This document shows positions 11,366-21,898 of a stretch of DNA of 64,000 nucleotides, piece by piece (the stretch's first letter is position 1; each line of letters opens with the position of its first letter). Both the position numbers and the translations under genes were made by a program. The stretch is from Stomoxys calcitrans. Lineage: Eukaryota > Arthropoda > Insecta > Diptera > Muscidae. The DNA lies in NCBI RefSeq assembly GCF_963082655.1, contig NC_081553.1:150460990-150524989 (forward strand), written 5' to 3'. Under the pieces are notes generated by a model. That model did no database searches. It had not been told where the DNA came from and saw only the letters and a program-made list of their open reading frames with translations.

Positions 11366-11924
11366 TGTTGGAGATGGTAACCCTAGCTTTGGTAACGCAA
11401 ATCAAATGTCATCCAACCCCAGAATATCCCAAGCTGAGAGAAGGACAACAACATGATCCTTCTATTTACAATATTGATTTAAAATTGTTTATGTATTAGA
11501 AAGAAGATTGTATTTTTGTAGCACTTAAAGAGCATATAAATAGGCCCATCAGGCAAAACAATCTTCCCCTTTTTGCTCATAACCGAAAACAATAAGTAAG
11601 ACTGATCCTATTTTCCTATTTCCTATTTTGTTAAATTTTATATCTTTAAGTTGTTCACTTAAATTTGCATAATTTTACTGTGATTTATTCCTCTAATACA
11701 AGTGTATATTTGTGCCTTTTTTTATAGTGAATAAACCATCTTAAACTACACTAAGCCAAACCATATCATCATTGTACACACACACTCACTCATACCTACC
11801 ATTTCTATAGTGCCAAATAAATAAAAGGAATGGATGCAAGAAATATTAAAGCAAATTTATAGTGTTTTTATTTAGAAGGGTAAAGTCGGATGCAGTTTAT
11901 TCATCGGTGAGGCAAAAAAGGACA
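11366..11924 (+). repeat. 5' LTR of BEL plus copy
   Basis: 559 bp beginning TGTTGGAGATGG and ending AAAAAAGGACA. It contains a TATAAATA box at 11535-11542 and an AATAAA signal at 11730-11735. The 3' LTR repeats it completely as far as I can read. Confidence 0.95.
11535..11542 (+). promoter_or_regulatory. TATA box in BEL 5' LTR
   Basis: TATAAATA occurs about 170 bp into the LTR, followed by a run leading to CAATCTTCCCC. It is the plausible core promoter for the genomic RNA. The same box lies at 17700-17707 in the 3' LTR and at 28465-28472 in the minus copy. Confidence 0.6.
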
Positions 11925-12107
11925 TCTTTATTCATTATTGTCTTGGCCTGACGTGGTCATCTTTATGGATTATTGGTCTGTCGTGGAAAAAATTTCTCAT
12001 AACCTGTTGTAAAATTGGAATTCATGTTAATTTATTGTCTATTTCTGTCGTGAAATATTTGTATGTGATTCGTACTACTTACTTGTTATTGTGATCTCGT
12101 CGGTCTT
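11925..12107 (+). promoter_or_regulatory. BEL leader with imperfect 33 bp tandem repeat
   Basis: The leader starts with two similar units, CATCTTTATTCATTATTG followed by TTGGCCTGACGTGG, then CATCTTTATGGATTATTGG followed by TCTGTCGTGG. A tRNA primer-binding site normally begins near the LTR with TGG. Here TGGCCTGACGTGG begins about 18 bp after the LTR and is the only candidate, which is unusual. The minus copy has the same arrangement. Confidence 0.4.
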
Positions 12108-15100
12108 ATGTCAGAAGATCAAGATCAGCCTAGAAGAACCAGTAGACGAACGCAAGGAATTCCACCAGCCTACTTAAAAACCTACGCCATCGAAATGCCA
12201 ATCGAACACTCGCCAGCAAAAGACACAGCAGGTACAAGTATTCACACAGAGGATCGTCAAGACGCGAACACCCAAAATGCCCCTAAGAAACTATCAAATC
12301 CTCCTGCCAAAACCTCACCAACGAAACTAAGTCGTGAACTAAAGAAGCAAGTGGATCAACTCCAACGACAAATGCAAGCCATGCAAACTGAGTACTTAAC
12401 CTCAACACAACAATTGGAAGCCCAACTCACTGCCACTGTGCAACAAATTCAAAGTTTTTTCACAAATAATCAATCCACTGCAACAACAACACAACAGCAA
12501 AGAAACCCACGAAGTTCACCACCGTCCACACAACAGCCACAAATGTCGACAGCTTCGGAAATCTCATACTCACAAAATTATTCTATGGTACCACACAAGA
12601 AAATTTATCCACTTCCTATTTTTACAGGTCTTCCAGAGGAATGGCAAACATTTTATGAAGCCTTCGAAACCACCACAACAGAATTTGGTTACACAAATTT
12701 GCACAACATAATGCGCCTTCGAGAATCGATCAAAGGCCGTGCTCGAGAAACCGTGGAATCACTTCTGTCAAATTCTGCAAACGTAGCCACTATTTTGGAA
12801 ATCCTCAGGGAAACATATGGTCGTCCAGAACAACTAGTCAGAAGCCAGATAGAAAAGGTTCGCGCCATCCCACCGCTAGCAAACGACAACTTAGATTCAC
12901 TCGTCAACTATGCCACAAAAATTTCAAATATGACGACATTTCTAAAAAATATCAAAGGTGAGCATCATTTATCCAACCCATCTCTGCTCAGTGAACTCGT
13001 CTCAAAACTTCCGACAAATCGACAAATGCAATGGGCCGAAAAATCTTTAACACTGGAGCGACCAGCCACTATAGTCGATTTCTGCGAATGGCTCTCCATT
13101 TTAAGACGACTCGCCAACATTGTAAACGACACTCTTCCAATAGCATCAACTTCTGCCGGCCGCCGTCAAACGACCTCTACCAACCCTCAAGGACGAAAGT
13201 ATGCTTGTGTTGCAGTCATTCAAAAATGCCTTATATGTGAAGGTGAGTGCCATAATATCAAAGAATGCCAATCCTTTTTACAGATGCCCGTTAACGATCG
13301 TTGGAGCAAAATACAACAAACAAAGACGTGTTTTTGTTGCCTTAAACGGGGCCATCGTATTAAATTTTGTACACAGAAAAGAAAATGTGGCATAAACAAT
13401 TGTCCAAAACTTCACCACCGATTGCTACACAACACACAACCGCACATCAATACAACAACTTCATTATCAACACAACAAACGTCAACCTCATCTATGGAAA
13501 CACGGAACGAAAGCCAAAATATACCCGAAGCACCACAAGCCGATGCCAGAATTTGCCATGCAACAAACGAAGCCAACAATATATTATTTCAAATATTGCC
13601 CGTAAAACTGTATGGGACCACTAAAACCTTAACAACATATGCCTTCGTGGACGACGGCGCAAACGTGTCAATGCTGGACGAAAACCTATCCCGAGAACTT
13701 GGCTTACGCGGCGAACCCGAAATCCTGCAACTCCAATGGCTCAACGATCATCAAATATCTCGAAAAACCGAAAAAATTAATTTAACCGTAAGTGGAGTTG
13801 GTCATTGTGAAGAAAAATTTACAATTTCTAATGTTTACATTTCGCCTGAACTGTCATTGCCGATCCAGAGCTGCCACATATCACATTTCTTGAAATCCCG
13901 TGGATTGGAAAAAATACCCGCAAAAGACTATTCACATGTTCAGCCAAAATTGATTTTAAGTTTAAATCATTCCTTTTTAACAGTGCCATTGCAGGTTCCA
14001 CGTATGCTAGCAGATGGTGGTCCATTCATATCCATGACAAGGTTGGGAGCAATAATATATGGTCCCTTTCCAGGAGAGAAAATCTCAACAACAAAGCGTT
14101 TACATATCCAGAGAAGAGTGGATGACCATGAAAACCAGTTGTTGCAGGAAATGCATGACATGATGAGGGGCTATTTCGACATAGAAACACTAGGTGTGAA
14201 AGTGAGTACAAAAAATATGAGGTCTAAGGATGACGAAAGAGCTTTGATGTTGCTAAAATCTAATACGAAGAAAGTTCATGAACGGTACGAGTGTTCATTG
14301 CTATGGAAGGAGTACGTGCCACCAATACCAGATTCATATGCGACAGCATTAAAACGTCTATATTCAATTGAAAGAAAAATGGCAAAAGATCGTGAGTACG
14401 CCACACAATATTGTGACAAAATTAATGATTATATCAAAAAAGGCTACGCAAGAAAATTATCTCAGGAAGAAATTGAAAATGCTAGCGAACGAATTTTTTA
14501 CTTGCCACATTTTGGTGTAAAAAATCCAAATAAGAAAGGCATTCGCCTTGTGTTTGATGCGGCAGCCGAAACTAATCAATTTTCTTTAAATAAAGCTCTA
14601 TTACAGGGGCCTGACATAAACAACTCATTAATTTCGATTCTTTTCAAATTTAGAGAAGCTCCTGTTGCAGTCTGTGGAGACATCCAAGAAATGTTCCACC
14701 AAATTGCCATCACCAAAGAAGACCAACATAGCCAAAGATTTTTATGGAGAGACGGGATGGACCATAAACCGGTGGAAACATATGTGATGCAGAGGTTGAT
14801 TTTTGGTGCCACCTGTTCCCCCACAATAGCACAGTACATCAAAAATGTTAACGCAAAAAATTTTATAGAAGAGGCACCGAGAGCTGTCCATGGAATAGTG
14901 GAGCGTCATTATGTGGATGATTACGTTGATTGCTTCCAGTCAGAAGAGGAAGCAATTCAGGTTTTAAAGGACGTAATTCGAATTCATAAAGTCGGCGGTT
15001 TTAATCTGCGTAATATTTCATCCAACTCGGCAACTATTAAAAACATGTATGGCAACCCTGTAATTGAAAGTAACCATAGTGATGAGTTTCTCAGCAGTAA

Positions 15101-17621
15101 CCAGACCGAACGGGTACTTGGCATTCACTGGCTGTCACAACCAGATATTTTTCATTTTCTATTAAAATTGCACAAAGTGGACGGCGAAATAGTAAATTGC
15201 AACAAAATTCCAACCAAACGTGAAATGTTGTCGTTAAACATGTCGATATACGACCCGTTTGGTTTTATAGCGGATTTCCTAATTACGTCGAAGGTATTAA
15301 TGCAGCGTGTGTGGAAAAGTGGTACAAAATGGGATGAGGTACTGCCGCCGGATATCTATAGCCATTGGAAGACCTGGTTGGAAGAATTGCAGAAAATTTT
15401 GGAATTTTCTGTGCCTCGTTGTTACTCAGGAGCTTTCGAAAAGAGTTTGGTGGACATGCATATCTTCGTGGACGCAAGTGAAGAGGCGATGGCTGTTGTG
15501 GCGTACTGGCGGATGGTAAACAGTGAGTTTGTTGAGGTTGCATTCATAATGGGAAAGACGAGTTGTGCTCCTACCCGCTATCATACTATACCAAAGCTTG
15601 AATTGCAAAACCATTTGAAAAATATGCAAAACCATTTGAAAAATATTAATAAATGTTATTTTTGGACAGATTCATCTACAGTTTTGCAGTGGATTCGATC
15701 GGATCATCGTAAGTACAAGCAGTACGTGGCCAACAGGGTGGCGGAAGTTTTAGAAAATAGCTGTGCAAAGGATTGGCGATGGTGTCCAGGTGTTGAAAAT
15801 CCTGCGGATGATGCCACAAGGGCAAAGTATTCAAAAAACTACAACGCGGACGGACGGTGGAAGAATGGGCCAAAATTTCTTTTGTTAGACGAATCTAAAT
15901 GGCCTAAGGTGGCGGAGATGGGCGAAAAGATAGATCGCAGCGCAACAGAACTACGGGCAAAATATAGAATCCTTGTTACTCATCAGGTATGTGCTGTCGT
16001 ACCAAATTTTAATCGATTTTCAAAATATCGCAGGCTAAAGCGGGCGATGGCATGGATACACCGCTATATAAAAAATTTGAGGCGGTGTGTTAGAGGCGAA
16101 ACTTGTATGGTGGGTGAGCTGGACGTCGAGGAAGAGGTAAAGGCCGAATTGTACTTGTGTCGCTACGTTCAACATCAGTATCTTGCTGACGAACTAGAAG
16201 ATTTGCGGAAAAATGGTCATGTGTCTCAAGACAGCAGCATAAAAATGTTAAATCCGTATGTTGATGATGAAAACATTCTGCGTGTGTCTGGCCGTTTAGA
16301 AAATGCAAAATTTTTGTCATTGGAAGCACGTCGTCCAATAATTTTGCCAAAAGGCAGCCCGTTTACTCGACTTGTCGTGCAGTCATACCATCAAAAATTT
16401 TTACACATTAACATGGCGACGGCGTTAAGTGAAATCCGATTGCGCTTTTGGGTACCTTCTCTACGCCAATTGCTTAAGAGCGTTCAATCAGCATGCCAGG
16501 CTTGCAAAATTCGTGCTGCTAAACCAAATCAACCACAGATGGCCCCTCTGCCAGTAGAACGAGTCACCCCGTATGTACGAGCCTTCACCTACACTGGTTT
16601 GGACTATTTTGGACCGGTGAGTGTTGCTATAGGACGAAGGCGTGAAAAGAGGTGGGTAGCCCTGTTCACCTGCCTTACAATCCGCGCCGTGCACCTGGAA
16701 ATTGCAGCTGATCTATCGAGCGATGCCTGCCTCCTTTGTATCCGAAATTTTGTCAACAGAAGAGGGGTCCCAGTACTCATCCGCAGCGACAACGGGACGA
16801 ATTTCGTTGGAATACCAAAGGAGCTGCAAGGTGTAAGTAACTTTGTTAACAATGACTCTCTCGCTTCAGGTGTAACAGCACTAGGCATAAAATGGCTTTT
16901 CAACACTCCGTCCAATCCCAGTGAAGGTGGTGTTTGGGAAAGGCTCGTACAGTCGGTCAAAAAGGCGCTCTACATTATGCTGAAGGAGCAGGCACCCAGG
17001 CTGGCAACATTGCAGGCCTTCTTAATCGAAACGGAAAATATGGTAAATTCAAGGCCTTTGACCCATCTTCCGATAAGCCCAGATGATCCTGAGCCTTTGA
17101 CGCCTAACCATTTTTTACTTGGCTGCACAAATTCTACACAAACTCCAGCCCCCTTTGAGCCCAGGTTGTTATGCCTAAGAAAGCAGTGGCGTGTACTCCA
17201 ATGTTTAAAGAATGGCATGTGGCGCCAATGGATCCGTGAGTACTTGCCCGAATTGACTCGGCGAACAAAGTGGTGCCTTCCATCCCAACCTCTTGAAGTC
17301 GGCTGCTTGGTTTTTATATGCGATGTGGAGGCTCCAAGGTCCCATTGGAAACGTGGTCGCGTTATTGAACTTCACAAAGGCAAAGATGGCGTAGCTCGGT
17401 CTGCTGATGTGAGGACCAGCACTGGTATTTTGCGAAGGCCTTTATCAAAACTGGCGGTGCTGGATGTCAAGCTTGGCGTTGGTATTGGAAGTGAATCTTC
17501 ACCCGGTGGTTCAGTTCACGGAGGCGGGGATGTTGGAGATGGTAACCCTAGCTTTGGTAACGCAAATCAAATGTCATCCAACCCCAGAATATCCCAAGCT
17601 GAGAGAAGGACAACAACATGA
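12108..17621 (+). CDS. BEL/Pao Gag-Pol polyprotein, 1837 aa
   Basis: This single frame encodes structural and replication proteins of the retrotransposon. Domains by approximate residue: Pao-type Gag (DUF1759-like) from 165 (PLPIFTGLPEEWQTFYEAF); CCHC-type knuckles from 372 (CLICEGECHNIKEC, CFCCLKRGH); aspartic protease near 511 (FVDDGANVSML); RT from 811 (RLVFDAAAETN) with YVDD at 933; RNase H from 1118 (IFVDASEE) with TDSSTVLQW; integrase with an HHCC-like zinc motif at 1426, catalytic Asp at 1499 (GLDYFGP), Asp at 1560 (RSDNGTNF) and Glu near 1606 (EGGVWERL); and a DUF5641-like end. The last ~30 codons lie in the 3' LTR. Near 15600 the plus copy lacks seven residues after KLELQ and carries a small duplication, so RNase H activity is doubtful although its acidic residues remain. 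Confidence 0.95.
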   Translation: MSEDQDQPRRTSRRTQGIPPAYLKTYAIEMPIEHSPAKDTAGTSIHTEDRQDANTQNAPKKLSNPPAKTSPTKLSRELKKQVDQLQRQMQAMQTEYLTSTQQLEAQLTATVQQIQSFFTNNQSTATTTQQQRNPRSSPPSTQQPQMSTASEISYSQNYSMVPHKKIYPLPIFTGLPEEWQTFYEAFETTTTEFGYTNLHNIMRLRESIKGRARETVESLLSNSANVATILEILRETYGRPEQLVRSQIEKVRAIPPLANDNLDSLVNYATKISNMTTFLKNIKGEHHLSNPSLLSELVSKLPTNRQMQWAEKSLTLERPATIVDFCEWLSILRRLANIVNDTLPIASTSAGRRQTTSTNPQGRKYACVAVIQKCLICEGECHNIKECQSFLQMPVNDRWSKIQQTKTCFCCLKRGHRIKFCTQKRKCGINNCPKLHHRLLHNTQPHINTTTSLSTQQTSTSSMETRNESQNIPEAPQADARICHATNEANNILFQILPVKLYGTTKTLTTYAFVDDGANVSMLDENLSRELGLRGEPEILQLQWLNDHQISRKTEKINLTVSGVGHCEEKFTISNVYISPELSLPIQSCHISHFLKSRGLEKIPAKDYSHVQPKLILSLNHSFLTVPLQVPRMLADGGPFISMTRLGAIIYGPFPGEKISTTKRLHIQRRVDDHENQLLQEMHDMMRGYFDIETLGVKVSTKNMRSKDDERALMLLKSNTKKVHERYECSLLWKEYVPPIPDSYATALKRLYSIERKMAKDREYATQYCDKINDYIKKGYARKLSQEEIENASERIFYLPHFGVKNPNKKGIRLVFDAAAETNQFSLNKALLQGPDINNSLISILFKFREAPVAVCGDIQEMFHQIAITKEDQHSQRFLWRDGMDHKPVETYVMQRLIFGATCSPTIAQYIKNVNAKNFIEEAPRAVHGIVERHYVDDYVDCFQSEEEAIQVLKDVIRIHKVGGFNLRNISSNSATIKNMYGNPVIESNHSDEFLSSNQTERVLGIHWLSQPDIFHFLLKLHKVDGEIVNCNKIPTKREMLSLNMSIYDPFGFIADFLITSKVLMQRVWKSGTKWDEVLPPDIYSHWKTWLEELQKILEFSVPRCYSGAFEKSLVDMHIFVDASEEAMAVVAYWRMVNSEFVEVAFIMGKTSCAPTRYHTIPKLELQNHLKNMQNHLKNINKCYFWTDSSTVLQWIRSDHRKYKQYVANRVAEVLENSCAKDWRWCPGVENPADDATRAKYSKNYNADGRWKNGPKFLLLDESKWPKVAEMGEKIDRSATELRAKYRILVTHQVCAVVPNFNRFSKYRRLKRAMAWIHRYIKNLRRCVRGETCMVGELDVEEEVKAELYLCRYVQHQYLADELEDLRKNGHVSQDSSIKMLNPYVDDENILRVSGRLENAKFLSLEARRPIILPKGSPFTRLVVQSYHQKFLHINMATALSEIRLRFWVPSLRQLLKSVQSACQACKIRAAKPNQPQMAPLPVERVTPYVRAFTYTGLDYFGPVSVAIGRRREKRWVALFTCLTIRAVHLEIAADLSSDACLLCIRNFVNRRGVPVLIRSDNGTNFVGIPKELQGVSNFVNNDSLASGVTALGIKWLFNTPSNPSEGGVWERLVQSVKKALYIMLKEQAPRLATLQAFLIETENMVNSRPLTHLPISPDDPEPLTPNHFLLGCTNSTQTPAPFEPRLLCLRKQWRVLQCLKNGMWRQWIREYLPELTRRTKWCLPSQPLEVGCLVFICDVEAPRSHWKRGRVIELHKGKDGVARSADVRTSTGILRRPLSKLAVLDVKLGVGIGSESSPGGSVHGGGDVGDGNPSFGNANQMSSNPRISQAERRTTT
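17520..17530 (+). promoter_or_regulatory. Putative polypurine tract
   Basis: GGAGGCGGGGA lies immediately before the 3' LTR, inside the coding frame. Its position fits the plus-strand priming site of LTR elements, although one C interrupts it. Confidence 0.5.
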
Positions 17622-18089
17622 TCCTTCTATTTACAATATTGATTTAAAATTGTTTATGTATTAGAAAGAAGATTGTATTTTTGTAGCACTTAAAGAGCAT
17701 ATAAATAGGCCCATCAGGCAAAACAATCTTCCCCTTTTTGCTCATAACCGAAAACAATAAGTAAGACTGATCCTATTTTCCTATTTCCTATTTTGTTAAA
17801 TTTTATATCTTTAAGTTGTTCACTTAAATTTGCATAATTTTACTGTGATTTATTCCTCTAATACAAGTGTATATTTGTGCCTTTTTTTATAGTGAATAAA
17901 CCATCTTAAACTACACTAAGCCAAACCATATCATCATTGTACACACACACTCACTCATACCTACCATTTCTATAGTGCCAAATAAATAAAAGGAATGGAT
18001 GCAAGAAATATTAAAGCAAATTTATAGTGTTTTTATTTAGAAGGGTAAAGTCGGATGCAGTTTATTCATCGGTGAGGCAAAAAAGGACA
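17531..18089 (+). repeat. 3' LTR of BEL plus copy
   Basis: 559 bp, same ends and internal signals as the 5' LTR. The polyprotein stop codon lies inside it at 17619-17621. It is followed by the CCGCT duplication (18090-18094). Confidence 0.95.
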
Positions 18090-18330
18090 CCGCTGTAAAA
18101 AACGCTGTCTGCAATGTGGAGTAGCTATTCTGTATCCAAACAACTGTCAGGAAATTAAATGCAGCTTTTGCATCATCAATAATAAATATATCTTCTTATG
18201 CACAACACCACGTTGTATTCTTTGCAATCAACACAAACCGACTGTAAATGACTCCTCAGCAATGAGGGTGAGCAAAGCTAGCATCTTCACCAAAGAGGGT
18301 GAGAATAATAAAATACACTTTTGCGCGCGT
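18090..18330 (+). pseudogene. Zinc-knuckle ORF, part after the BEL insertion
   Basis: After removing the BEL element and one CCGCT, the 11140-11365 frame continues with CKKRCLQCG, NNCQEIKCSFC and CTTPRCILCNQHK. These are further Cys-rich knuckle-like motifs. The frame runs to about 18370, where it overlaps the mariner relic. It is probably the nucleic-acid-binding part of a LINE ORF1; the rest of that LINE is not recognised nearby. Confidence 0.5.
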
Positions 18331-18740
18331 TTGAACCAATTGTCGAAGCACTTTTGCCACTCTGATTGAGGTATCTCCAAAACATGCATACTGAAAGCAT
18401 AAACCCCTTCTTCATGTGTCAAAAACGTTGACTTCTCATTTTATTTGATACGTACGGGAATAAAAAGAAGTCATTCGGTGCCAAGTCAGGACTATACTGC
18501 GGACGGCTTATCATATCGATTTTTAAGTGCTCAAAAATTTAGTTGTTTGAGCCGATGTGTGAGTGCTCGCATTGTCGTGGTGAAGAGTGATCCGTCTTCG
18601 GCAGTTGGTTTAGAATTGACTGTTCTGCATTGTTCTAGTGGTACGATTGCGAAATGTCCAGTTCTTCCGGAAAACAGGCGCTTATTTGCTTGGAAGTGCT
18701 TCGTGCTTCGACGACCGAAAAAATTTACTAAACGAACGTA
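18250..18740 (-). pseudogene. mariner-type transposase relic
   Basis: The minus strand reads RRITLHHDNASTHTSAQTT near 18540-18605, the block holding the second catalytic Asp of mariner transposases. It then reads HVLEIPQSEWQKCFDNWFKR (18290-18390), the C-terminal block. The third catalytic Asp region (normally APNDFFLFP) is only partly readable across frame changes near 18450-18500. The N-terminal DNA-binding part is absent and no terminal inverted repeats were recognised. It is a dead fragment. Confidence 0.75.
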
Positions 18741-18749
18741 AACACGAAG

Positions 18750-19889
18750 AAAACTAAAAAAAAATGTTCAATCGAATGCCCTGAGCAAAACAAAATACCA
18801 CAAAATGTTGCATCCCGTATGCAAAATGCATGGTACTTATTAAGAAGAAGCACAAAATCTTCTCACCAAAGTGGGTGAGAATAAGAAGAGGAATGGTCCG
18901 GGCGAAATACGGGATGCCAAGAAGCCACTTTTAAAAAACCATACTTGTATAAATCATGTGTTTATGACGTACGATATTATCTTTTTCTTTTATTCCAACT
19001 TTCGGTCGAAAGTAGAATAAGAAGAAGAATATCGTTCAATCCACAGTAAATTGGTGGAAATTAGTATGGCGCGTGAGGAAATAAATAAAAATTTCCAAAA
19101 TAATAATCTTTTGAAGGTTTTTAATTATTTAAATATTTCTCTATTAAGGTTGGTACTATATTCAGTTTTCGTGGTGAAACTCCATATAAAAAAATGTGCG
19201 GAAAATATTGACGAAAAGAGTATATTTCACCATAACTTGTTTTTTCATAAAGGGGGAATTTACATTTCACGACACGCCAAAAAGAGCACAACCCCAACGT
19301 TGACCCAGCCTTTAGTGCTCAATTTTACCTACGGCAATTTTCACTTTGCAGGCGTGGATAAATGTGAAACGGGACATTCTCCACAAACTGGGAATTAATA
19401 TAATAGTGCGAATATAGCGACGAACGATGAGGTCGTCCAGAGATATTCAAACCCCCTGTCCATCTTGCAGTGTATATAAGATTCGGCTTGGCCAAACTGA
19501 TGAAATGCACTTTCCAGAGAACAACCTGCATGTTTATTGTCGAACGAAGGATTGCCTTAACAATTTCTAGCTGCCTTGGGCTATGGACAAACAAAATTTT
19601 GTAAAATATTTATCAAAAAACAAAAAAAGCCCACAAATAAAAAAAATTTTTTTTCATTCGGACTATCATCGAATAGTCTTCTCAAAGTACAAGTGTTTTG
19701 ACCAATGAGAATTCCAATTCTTACTATATAAACCTGGAGACGAATTGGCCCATGACCTATGCCATACTTTTCAAAATTTGTCCAGCATCTATATGCTGGT
19801 GATGCCCAGGGAAAAGAGATACATGTCAGGTAATGGGTAAGTAAACTCTTGTTTTATCCTATTCTATTTGACTTACACTTCTACGGTGA
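18750..19889. other. Non-coding stretch before the copia relic
   Basis: No recognisable protein. A 115-codon open frame at 19051-19398 has no family likeness I can name and is low-complexity and Lys/Asn-rich at its start. GGTGAGAATAA occurs at both 18298-18308 and about 18875-18886, on either side of the mariner relic, which may mark an older duplication. Confidence 0.4.
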
Positions 19890-21898
19890 TTCTGGTATGC
19901 AGCCAATCGTGTTGGTAGTTTCTACTATTTGGAAGATCACGTAAATACTTGTGCTACAGAAAATGCTAATGTAGGCAAAATGGATGAGTAGCATCTAAGG
20001 ATGGGACACTAGAATGAACGTGACATACAGTTGATGGACAAAAGAAAATTGTTTCAGTGGATATTGGTTCATCGGAAAAATTAACACCCTGTGAAATTTG
20101 CATCAGCGAGAAGCAGGCAAGAAACCCATTTCCAAGGGCAAGTGCAGAACGGGCTAAAGATTACTTGGAAATCGTACACAGTAATGTTTGTGGGCCATTG
20201 AGGGTGGCATCTAATTCTTCTTCGAAACACTTTGTGACTTTTACTGATGACCTCTCACGATACTGCGAAATCTACGTACTCAAAGGGAAATCAAATGTGT
20301 AGGAAGCTTTTAAAAAATTTAAAAATTCAGCTGAGACATTTACAGGCAGTAAGATCAAAGCTTTACAATCTGACAATGGACGTGCGCATCGCAATAAAGA
20401 TTTTGAAAAGTATTTGCAGATGTGCGAAATTCGAAAAATGCCCCTTATACGCCACAACAAAACGGCGTATATGAGCGCCAAAATAGAACCCTCCTTGAAA
20501 TGGCGAGATGCATGATGAGGCATGCAGGTGCATCACCATCATTTTGAGCAGAGGCAATCGCAACCGTTGTCCAACAAAATCGTTGAATGGTGAAATCCCC
20601 ACACGTTGTAGAATGGCAGAAAACCTTTTGTAAAACATATTTGCCCACTTGGCGCAAAGAAAGGAGAAAGGAAGTTCCAAAGGGAATTTTGATTCAAAAT
20701 TCGAACTTTGTGTATTGGTTGGCTATTCAAATGAGGCAAAGAAGAAGCGATACATCATAATAAGTCGTGAAGTTAAATTTATGGATGAAATGTATTTTAA
20801 AAAGGAATACGAGCCATTTCAGAGGACCCAGACAGTGATGGGGCGATTTAGAAATGTCTTTGGATAGTCCTCAAATGAAAATCAATTTGACACATGATGC
20901 GAGTATAGGCGAATCGGAAGGTTTCCAGGATTGCAACTTGGTTAACTGCGAAACAACACCGGCAACATTCGAGGAGTTTCATGAACGAGAATATGCTGAA
21001 ATGTGATTTTAAGCCGTAGAGGATGAATATGTGGCACAATTACTCAGTAATACGTTGGAGAAAGTTTAAAGGTCTGATGACCGTAAAGTGAAAGGAAATA
21101 GTTTTGTGTTCACCACAAGGAGCAAAAACAAGAAAAAAGCCAGGCTGGCTGCCAAAGGGTGCTCCCAGCGTCCAGGGGAGGATTTCTTCGAGATATATTC
21201 ACCGGTAGTGCGATCAACGTCAATGCTTCTAGTCACTGCGTTATCAGCAAAAATTAATTTGGAGATTCATGAAATGGACGTTGTCACACCTTATTTGACC
21301 TTTATACTTACGGAAGGTGTTTATATGCACATACCACAAGTATTAAAAACTGTTCTGGAGAAGATTTTGAGAGGCGAAACAATGGGATCATGCGTACCTA
21401 ATTCTCAGAGCGTAGAATATATTGCAAGGAAGTGGTTAGACGCCATAAATCGATTTAAATACCCCGTATGTAAAATTGTAAAGACATTGTACGGTCTTCG
21501 TCATTGTGGGTTGAAATGGTACGAGAAAGTGAAATTGCAAGAGCTCTAATTGAATCCATCAAAGCAAGACCCCTGTATATTATCTAGAGGCAACAGTTTT
21601 TTATTGCTCACCATCTACGTTTAGGATGATTTAATGATCGAATCAAACAATAAATCACGGATAAACGATTTGAAGAAATCATTGGCTATGTTTTTTGAGA
21701 TGGAGAACTTACGACCGGTCAAGTTATGTTTGAGGATTGAATTCCATTAAGACCTATCGGAAGAAAAAGTTTTTCTTGGTCAACGCGGATATACGGAGCC
21801 ATTGTTTGAGAAATACGGTATGTCCTATTGTACACCAGTGCAGTCACCGATAGTGACGAACTGCAAACTTGAAAAGGCAGAAAATCCTAGTGAGGATG
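19890..21898 (+). mobile_element. copia-type LTR element relic, part 1 (pre-integrase, integrase, RT)
   Basis: HLRMGH and NERDIQLMDKRK near 19990-20040 form the GAG-pre-integrase block. CEICISEKQARNPF, DLSRYCEIYVLKGKS and ALQSDNGR (20090-20390) form the integrase. RT follows at 21100-21550 (RLAAKGCSQRPGEDF, YSPVVRSTSMLLVTALSA, KTLYGLRHCGLKWYEK). Many stops and frameshifts, for example near 20300, 20450, 20510 and 21005, make it inactive. The 5' LTR and Gag were not recognised. At 21898 it is interrupted by the minus-strand BEL element and resumes at 28647. Confidence 0.85.
21894..21898 (-). repeat. BEL minus copy: target-site duplication GGATG
   Basis: GGATG directly precedes the element on the plus strand and recurs at 28642-28646 directly after it. 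Removing the element and one GGATG restores the copia RT reading across the site. Confidence 0.95.

Larger units (their letters stand above)
11366..18089 (+). mobile_element. Complete BEL/Pao LTR retrotransposon, plus strand
   Basis: This 6724 bp element has 559 bp LTRs (11366-11924, 17531-18089) starting TG and ending CA, a CCGCT duplication on both sides and a single Gag-Pol frame. I saw no difference between its two LTRs by eye. Against the minus-strand copy (21899-28641) I noted four LTR differences, and a 21 bp shorter RNase H region. It sits inside a zinc-knuckle ORF. Intact frame, intact termini and matching LTRs indicate a recent insertion. Confidence 0.97.

Noticed and set aside
18445..18741. 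98-codon plus-strand frame
   Set aside because: It is antisense to the mariner transposase relic.
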